Shown: in pieces, positions 59,964 through 64,000 of the stretch
Numbering within the stretch: position 1 is the first letter of the stretch
How the letters are laid out: each line of letters opens with the position of its first letter
Assembly: GCF_900086725.1 (NCBI RefSeq)
Contig: NZ_LT574835.1
Coordinates: 190,740-254,739 of the forward strand
From: Bariatricus massiliensis
GTDB taxonomy: Bacteria > Bacillota > Clostridia > Lachnospirales > Lachnospiraceae
Length of the DNA: 64,000 nucleotides
Reading direction: 5' to 3'
The notes under the pieces: model-generated
Told to the model about the DNA's origin: nothing
Databases searched by the model: none
Seen by the model: the letters and a program-made list of their open reading frames with translations, nothing else
Made by a program: the position numbers and the translations under genes

Positions 59964-60917
59964 CTATTTCTTTTTAATTGTTATATCACCGCTGACCGTA
60001 TCAAAGCTAAAGGAGGCATCGCCATCCCTATATGTGCCTTTATCTTCACGTTGAGTAACTTCAAACTCACACTGCAGCGAGCCGCTGACCGTGTCTTTGT
60101 CGTAAGTAAATCCTTCGTTTTCCGGTATTATAAGCGTTACACTGCCGCTGACAGAATCTGTCACGACCTTTTCCGGGCATCTTTCACTGTCTAAGTTTAA
60201 ATCTCCTGAGACTGTATCGAATTCCAGCTTCGCAACGCTGCCCTTCATCTTAAAGTTCCCGCTGGTCGTGCTTACTTCCAGCTCGTTCTCGACCACAAAG
60301 TCATCCGCCTCAAAAATCCCGCTGGTACTGTCCGCTGAGCAGTCGACCGCGCTGCACTGCATCAATATCAAATCGCCGGATGTCGAATCCAGCTCTATAT
60401 CTTCCGCATGGACTCCACTTATTTTCACATCGCCAGAAACGGTATCTACGCTCAGTTCTCTGAGATTCTCCGCCAGTGATTCAGGAATCTCCACGACAAG
60501 TTTCTTATTTAAGCTTCTTCCGCCAAATGAAAAGAAAGTCCTGCCAGCTTTTTTATATTGGATTTTAAGCGTCCCCCTGTCATTATAGTACCGAAGCTGT
60601 TCTTCCTTCTTCAAGCTCTTGTCAGCCGTCTCAGTAAAACGCACGGAATCTCCCTCATAGGTCTGAACCGCCACTTCTCCGTCGAGCCAGTTAATCTCAA
60701 GAGCATTGATATTATCCGCGTCCACCTGTCCCGGCCCTGCCTCGTATTTATTCGCATTCATATAGCTAAAACTGCTCCCAAATGAAAAAGGAAAACTTCC
60801 CGACCACCAATTTATACGACCGTTAATTCCTAGAACCAGTAAACCGGCCAGTACCACCGCTACCACAGACCATGAGATAACTCTAATAATTGCCGACTGT
60901 CTTTTATTCATTGCCAC
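59964..60917 (-). CDS. DUF4097 beta-repeat membrane protein
   Basis: A 317-residue protein with one N-terminal membrane helix (VISWSVVAVVLAGLLVLGI). An extracytoplasmic part holds regularly repeated beta strands with the motif [DS]T[VT]SGD[VIL]xI, more than six times (for example DTVSGDVKI, DSTSGDLIL, DTVSGDLNL, DTVSGDITI). This is the DUF4097 family. It is the last gene of a PadR/HAAS/DUF4097 operon and overlaps the HAAS gene by 14 nt. Such trios are linked to envelope stress regulation; the ligand is unknown. Confidence 0.9.
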   Translation of the reverse strand: MAMNKRQSAIIRVISWSVVAVVLAGLLVLGINGRINWWSGSFPFSFGSSFSYMNANKYEAGPGQVDADNINALEINWLDGEVAVQTYEGDSVRFTETADKSLKKEEQLRYYNDRGTLKIQYKKAGRTFFSFGGRSLNKKLVVEIPESLAENLRELSVDTVSGDVKISGVHAEDIELDSTSGDLILMQCSAVDCSADSTSGIFEADDFVVENELEVSTTSGNFKMKGSVAKLEFDTVSGDLNLDSERCPEKVVTDSVSGSVTLIIPENEGFTYDKDTVSGSLQCEFEVTQREDKGTYRDGDASFSFDTVSGDITIKKK

Positions 60918-61581
60918 CCCGCCTTTTCAATTCGAATACTGCCTTCATGATTTCCTGTACCGCACATCCTATCAGAAAGATTACCCATGTAATGTACCAT
61001 GCCATCGTCATAAAGCTGACAATAAAATAGATTACCAGAGTAATGGACCACATTGCACTTATAATCGCTTTATATGCCCTTTTGTCCGAGTCGGTCTGAT
61101 ACTGCCACTCCTTAAATTCCTCCACAATGGAATCGTCCGCTTTCCTATAACGGGGACGGCTCATATGCCCATATACGATCAACCCTGTGGCTATAGCTAT
61201 CATCGTGAACATCATGGCCGGCGCAACGTTATCACCAAATATAGTATCACTCAGCAGCACTGGCGGCAGTATGGATACGATATAAAGCGCCACTGCAATG
61301 GCGGTGAGCATCGCCGACTTCCGTCTTCCACGCTCTATCTCCTCAGATGTAACCGTCGAATACATGCCACTGTCCTTTAGTCCCCCCAACAGTTCTTCCG
61401 TATCACCGATACTTGCAATGGCAATATTATATGCCGCATCCGCCGACTTGCCCTCAGTCAGAAGGTCATTATACTTATCCGTCAGGTTCTGCAGAATCTC
61501 CTCTTTTAGCTCCACCGACTTTCTGCTCGGCTTTACCTCACAGAACAAATCATCCATATACATTCTCAACTTATCTTCCAT
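60904..61581 (-). CDS. HAAS/DUF1700-type membrane protein
   Basis: A 225-residue protein. Residues 1-65 form a HAAS-like cytoplasmic helical domain (VELKEEILQNLTDKYNDLL, then ASIGDTEELLGGL). Four hydrophobic helices follow in two pairs (about 90-135 and 175-215), with a charged cytoplasmic loop (RPRYRKADDSIVEEFKEWQ) between them. HAAS modules bind the PadR partner or related signalling proteins (family knowledge). Its ATG overlaps the PadR stop region by 11 nt, so translation is coupled; GAGGTCAAGG serves as ribosome site. Confidence 0.85.
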   Translation of the reverse strand: MEDKLRMYMDDLFCEVKPSRKSVELKEEILQNLTDKYNDLLTEGKSADAAYNIAIASIGDTEELLGGLKDSGMYSTVTSEEIERGRRKSAMLTAIAVALYIVSILPPVLLSDTIFGDNVAPAMMFTMIAIATGLIVYGHMSRPRYRKADDSIVEEFKEWQYQTDSDKRAYKAIISAMWSITLVIYFIVSFMTMAWYITWVIFLIGCAVQEIMKAVFELKRRGGNE

Positions 61582-61918
61582 CCTTGACCTCCTCATTCTC
61601 AATCAAAATATCAATCAAATACTTGGACTCTTCCCATTCCTTCTTCATTCTGATATAGGCGTCCTTTCCTTCAGCAGTAATTGTGTAATATCTTCTTCTC
61701 GCTCCCGTATTCTCATTCCCCCAGTAGGAACTGATATATCCATTCTCTTCCAGCCTTCGGAAAGCCGTATACAAGGTAGCTTCTTTCAATTCATATTTAC
61801 TGTCTGTTTTAATCTGAATATCTTTATTAATCTTATACCCATAACTGTCTTCTCTTGTGAGATGGGCCAGAATAATTGTGTCCGTATGCCCCCGTATCAA
61901 ATCAGATGCTATCGACAT
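61571..61918 (-). CDS. PadR-family transcriptional regulator
   Basis: A 115-residue winged-helix regulator. The N-terminal helix has RGHTDTIILAHLTREDSYGY, the recognition helix region KEATLYTAFRRLEENGYI, and the wing RRRYYTITAEGKDAY. A short C-terminal helix allows dimerisation. AAGGAGG precedes the ATG. The promoter region ahead is AT-rich with ATAT/ATGT half-sites, consistent with self-repression. Confidence 0.94.
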   Translation of the reverse strand: MSIASDLIRGHTDTIILAHLTREDSYGYKINKDIQIKTDSKYELKEATLYTAFRRLEENGYISSYWGNENTGARRRYYTITAEGKDAYIRMKKEWEESKYLIDILIENEEVKDGR

Positions 61919-61944
61919 ATATATACCTCCTTCTTATATTATAC

Positions 61945-61973
61945 ATTATTGCATATATTACCTCGCCTGTCAA
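61945..61973 (-). promoter_or_regulatory. Promoter of the PadR-HAAS-DUF4097 operon
   Basis: On the minus strand a perfect TTGACA (61968-61973), a 17-bp spacer, and AATAAT (61945-61950). The dense ATAT-type half-sites over the -10 region could be the PadR operator. Confidence 0.55.
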
Positions 61974-62040
61974 TGTATATATATTTTTCATATACTGCTT
62001 GTATTAATTTATTCTGTCTTCTCAGCCAAGCCATCCATAA

Positions 62041-62080
62041 TAAAAAAAGAACCCTTCGTTCTTATTTACGAAAGGTTCTT
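62041..62080 (-). terminator. Terminator after the feo operon
   Basis: On the minus strand AAGAACCTTTCG pairs with CGAAGGGTTCTT (62069-62080 with 62047-62058), followed by a run of T. Confidence 0.9.
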
Positions 62081-62088
62081 TTACCTTG

Positions 62089-62331
62089 TCACTGCTCTGT
62101 CACAACATAACCTTTTGTGCGTTCGACAGCGCCTATCTCTTCTAGTGTCATCAGCGTGCGGTAGACAGTTGCCAGGCCAATGCCAGAATCAATTTTGGCC
62201 GCCTTATAGTACAGCTCCTTTGCATTACCGCACTGTTCCGTTGTTATAACGTCAATCATCGTCTCCCTCTGCTGAGTAATCCGTTTCCCTCTACTCTTCA
62301 ACTCCCTGATAATATCTTCTTTTTCCCACAT
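62089..62331 (-). CDS. Short Fur-family regulator (DNA-binding domain only)
   Basis: An 80-residue protein matching the N-terminal winged helix of Fur-type repressors: IIRELKSRGKRITQQRETMI, then KELYYKAAKIDSGIGLATVY, RTLMTLEEIGAVE. It ends right after this domain with VVTEQ and a stop, then the operon terminator. The usual metal-binding and dimerisation domain (about 60 more residues) is absent. AGGAGG lies 8 nt before the ATG at 62331; a longer in-frame opening would run into the upstream gene. Being last in a feoB operon, it may regulate iron uptake, but DNA binding without a dimer domain is uncertain. Confidence 0.85.
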   Translation of the reverse strand: MWEKEDIIRELKSRGKRITQQRETMIDVITTEQCGNAKELYYKAAKIDSGIGLATVYRTLMTLEEIGAVERTKGYVVTEQ

Positions 62332-62347
62332 CAGCCCTGCCTCCTGC

Positions 62348-62494
62348 TTACTTTGTATCATTGCAGTGGCAGGCGCCTCCGCAGTGTCCGCAGTCACCGC
62401 CACAGCATTTACCGGTCTTTTTATCTTTATAGATGCTTCTTGCCGCAAGTCCAATTGCTGATAAAATAATAATACCTACAATTACAGTTCCCAT
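62348..62494 (-). CDS. FeoB-associated Cys-rich membrane protein
   Basis: A 48-residue protein with one membrane helix (MGTVIVGIIILSAIGLAA), a basic stretch (RSIYKDKKTGK), and a cysteine-rich tail reading CCGGDCGHCGGACHC. This is the typical companion of FeoB in Clostridia. The cysteines and histidines suit metal binding. Its ATG overlaps the feoB stop by one base (TAATG), so it is co-translated. Confidence 0.92.
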   Translation of the reverse strand: MGTVIVGIIILSAIGLAARSIYKDKKTGKCCGGDCGHCGGACHCNDTK

Positions 62495-64000
62495 TATGCT
62501 TTCGCCGCTCCTTTCATTTTCACCTTCAAAGGCTGTCCCTCTCTATACGGCCGGAACAACAGGAAAATAAATCCAATAACTAGTATGATTGCCATTCCAG
62601 TCCATACATTGAAACCGCCTCCTGTAAAGAAGGTTCCTAATTGATAAACACAAAGTGACACTACATATGCAAGCCCTGTCTGGTATCCAATCGCGAACCA
62701 AGTCCACTTCGCGTTATTCATCTCTCTCTTGATAGCTCCGATTGCCGCGAAACAAGGGGCGCATAGGAGATTGAAAACTAAGAATGAATATGCCGCGGCA
62801 GTGGTAAAGCTTGCCGCCAGTGTTCCCCAAATTTCCGCTCCATCTTCCGCAACTTCCGCAAAACCATAGAGAACGCCGAATGTTCCCACCACGTTTTCCT
62901 TGGCGATCAGACCGGTGATGGCTGCCACTGCCGCCTTCCAATCCCCCCATCCAAGAGGCGTAAATATCCAGGCAATACCATTGCCAAGTCCTGCAAGAAG
63001 AGAATGATTCATATCTTCCACCATACCAAAATTTCCACCCTCGAGTCCAAAGCTCTGAAGGAACCAAATCAATACGGTGGACAGAAGAATTACCGTCCCC
63101 GCTTTTTTAATAAAGGACGAAGCTCTTTCCCACATGCTTCTAAGTACATTCTTCACAGTAGGCATATGGTAAGCCGGAAGTTCCATGACAAATGGCGCCG
63201 GATCTCCCGCAAACATCTTAGTCTTTTTTAGAATAATCCCCGAGCAGATAATTGCGGCGATCCCTACAAAATAAGCACTTGGAGCCACCCATGACGCGCC
63301 GTCAAAAAGCGCGCCGGCAATCAAGGCAATAATCGGGAGCTTTGCACCGCATGGAATAAATGTGGTTGTCATGATTGTCATCTTGCGGTCTCTGTCATTC
63401 TCAATAGTTCTAGAGGCCATAACTCCCGGGACACCGCATCCCGTTCCAATCAACATCGGAATAAAAGATTTGCCAGAAAGACCAAACTTTCGGAAAATAC
63501 GATCCATTATGAAAGCAATACGCGCCATGTAGCCGCACGCCTCCAAAAATGCTAAAAAGATGAACAGCACAAGCATTTGAGGTACAAATCCAAGCACGGC
63601 GCCGACACCGCCTACAATCCCATCTAATATCAGACTCTGAAGCCAGTCCGCGCAGCCAATTGTAGACAGCAGCCCTTCCAGCATCTGTGGAATGCCCGGA
63701 ATATGGAGCGCACCGATGCCAAATAAATTCCAGCCTTCCCCAAACACACCGTCATTAGCCCAGTCCGTGGCCCATGTGCCCACTGTGGTCACAGACACAT
63801 AATATACCGCGAACATGACCAACGCAAAAATCGGCAGCGCCAGCCATCGATTTGTAACAATCCGGTCAATTTTATCAGAGGCACTCATATCACCCTTATA
63901 TTTTCTCTGATAGCAGCCGTCTATAATAGAAGTGATATAGCTGTAGCGTTCATTGGTGATAATACTTTCCGCATCATCATCCTCTTCCTTCTCAAGTCTG
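62494..64000 (-). CDS. feoB: Ferrous iron transport protein B, C-terminal part (runs off the window)
   Basis: About 500 C-terminal residues of FeoB; the N-terminal GTPase domain lies beyond the window edge. The reading frame stays open through position 64000. Visible are the ERYSYITSIID linker after the G domain, SDKIDRIVTNRWLALPIFALV at the first helix, the first gate motif GTGCGVPGVMASRTI (Cys included), the PCGAKLP segment, and the second gate with NLLCAPCFAAIGAI. About eight membrane helices. It imports ferrous iron with energy from GTP hydrolysis. The Cys-rich companion and the short Fur gene follow in the same operon. Confidence 0.96.
   Translation of the reverse strand, partial: RLEKEEDDDAESIITNERYSYITSIIDGCYQRKYKGDMSASDKIDRIVTNRWLALPIFALVMFAVYYVSVTTVGTWATDWANDGVFGEGWNLFGIGALHIPGIPQMLEGLLSTIGCADWLQSLILDGIVGGVGAVLGFVPQMLVLFIFLAFLEACGYMARIAFIMDRIFRKFGLSGKSFIPMLIGTGCGVPGVMASRTIENDRDRKMTIMTTTFIPCGAKLPIIALIAGALFDGASWVAPSAYFVGIAAIICSGIILKKTKMFAGDPAPFVMELPAYHMPTVKNVLRSMWERASSFIKKAGTVILLSTVLIWFLQSFGLEGGNFGMVEDMNHSLLAGLGNGIAWIFTPLGWGDWKAAVAAITGLIAKENVVGTFGVLYGFAEVAEDGAEIWGTLAASFTTAAAYSFLVFNLLCAPCFAAIGAIKREMNNAKWTWFAIGYQTGLAYVVSLCVYQLGTFFTGGGFNVWTGMAIILVIGFIFLLFRPYREGQPLKVKMKGAAKA

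Overview
The window looks like chromosomal DNA of a gut-type Firmicute, most likely a member of the Lachnospiraceae. This rests on gene content: a YlmC/YmxH-type sporulation protein, type III pantothenate kinase, a GlpP antiterminator with a flavoprotein/DUF1667 glycerol-3-phosphate module, two PPi-type phosphofructokinases, large PAS hybrid kinases, strong AGGAGG ribosome sites and sigma-A type promoters. No species call is possible from sequence alone, and there is no sign of a phage, plasmid or insertion sequence.

Layout. 1-10 kb: tRNA-Ala(GGC), a cytidylate-kinase-like protein and an orphan hybrid kinase; a coenzyme A block (nrdR, coaBC, ECF S component, coaX) on the minus strand; then ProX, a membrane phosphoesterase and a divergent carbamate kinase on the plus strand. 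10-16 kb: small minus-strand genes and a five-gene operon (NadM-like adenylyltransferase, XpaC, TelA, GNAT, HD). 16-27 kb: a GHKL kinase/LytTR regulator pair transcribed away from a 2,720-residue secreted protein built of six long repeat units. A perfect tandem operator with LytTR-type 21-bp spacing lies between them. 27-40 kb: a subtilase/glycosyltransferase pair, two phosphofructokinases, a hybrid kinase followed by a tandem-GntR regulator, and a membrane pseudokinase-TPR protein with an Ig-repeat membrane protein. 40-46 kb: glycerol catabolism (glpP, glpK, two flavoproteins, DUF1667) with two terminators suited to GlpP antitermination. 46-55 kb: two two-component/ABC transporter operons flanking a CIRCE-controlled hsp20. 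55-64 kb: a deoxyinosine glycosylase, tRNA-Arg(ACG), a third hybrid kinase, the phnW/phnX 2-aminoethylphosphonate pathway, a PadR/HAAS/DUF4097 operon, and feoB (running off the window) with a 48-residue Cys-rich companion and a DNA-binding-domain-only Fur protein.

Working together: glycerol is phosphorylated by GlpK, oxidised by the flavoprotein/iron-sulfur set and can enter glycolysis near the phosphofructokinases. The region is rich in sensing: three hybrid kinases without a visible HPt partner and three complete two-component systems. The clearest under-described unit is the LytTR system with its giant beta-rich surface protein. Other points worth following are a GTTAAG-N6 triple operator, an 80-bp dispersed palindromic repeat, and the pseudokinase/Ig pair.
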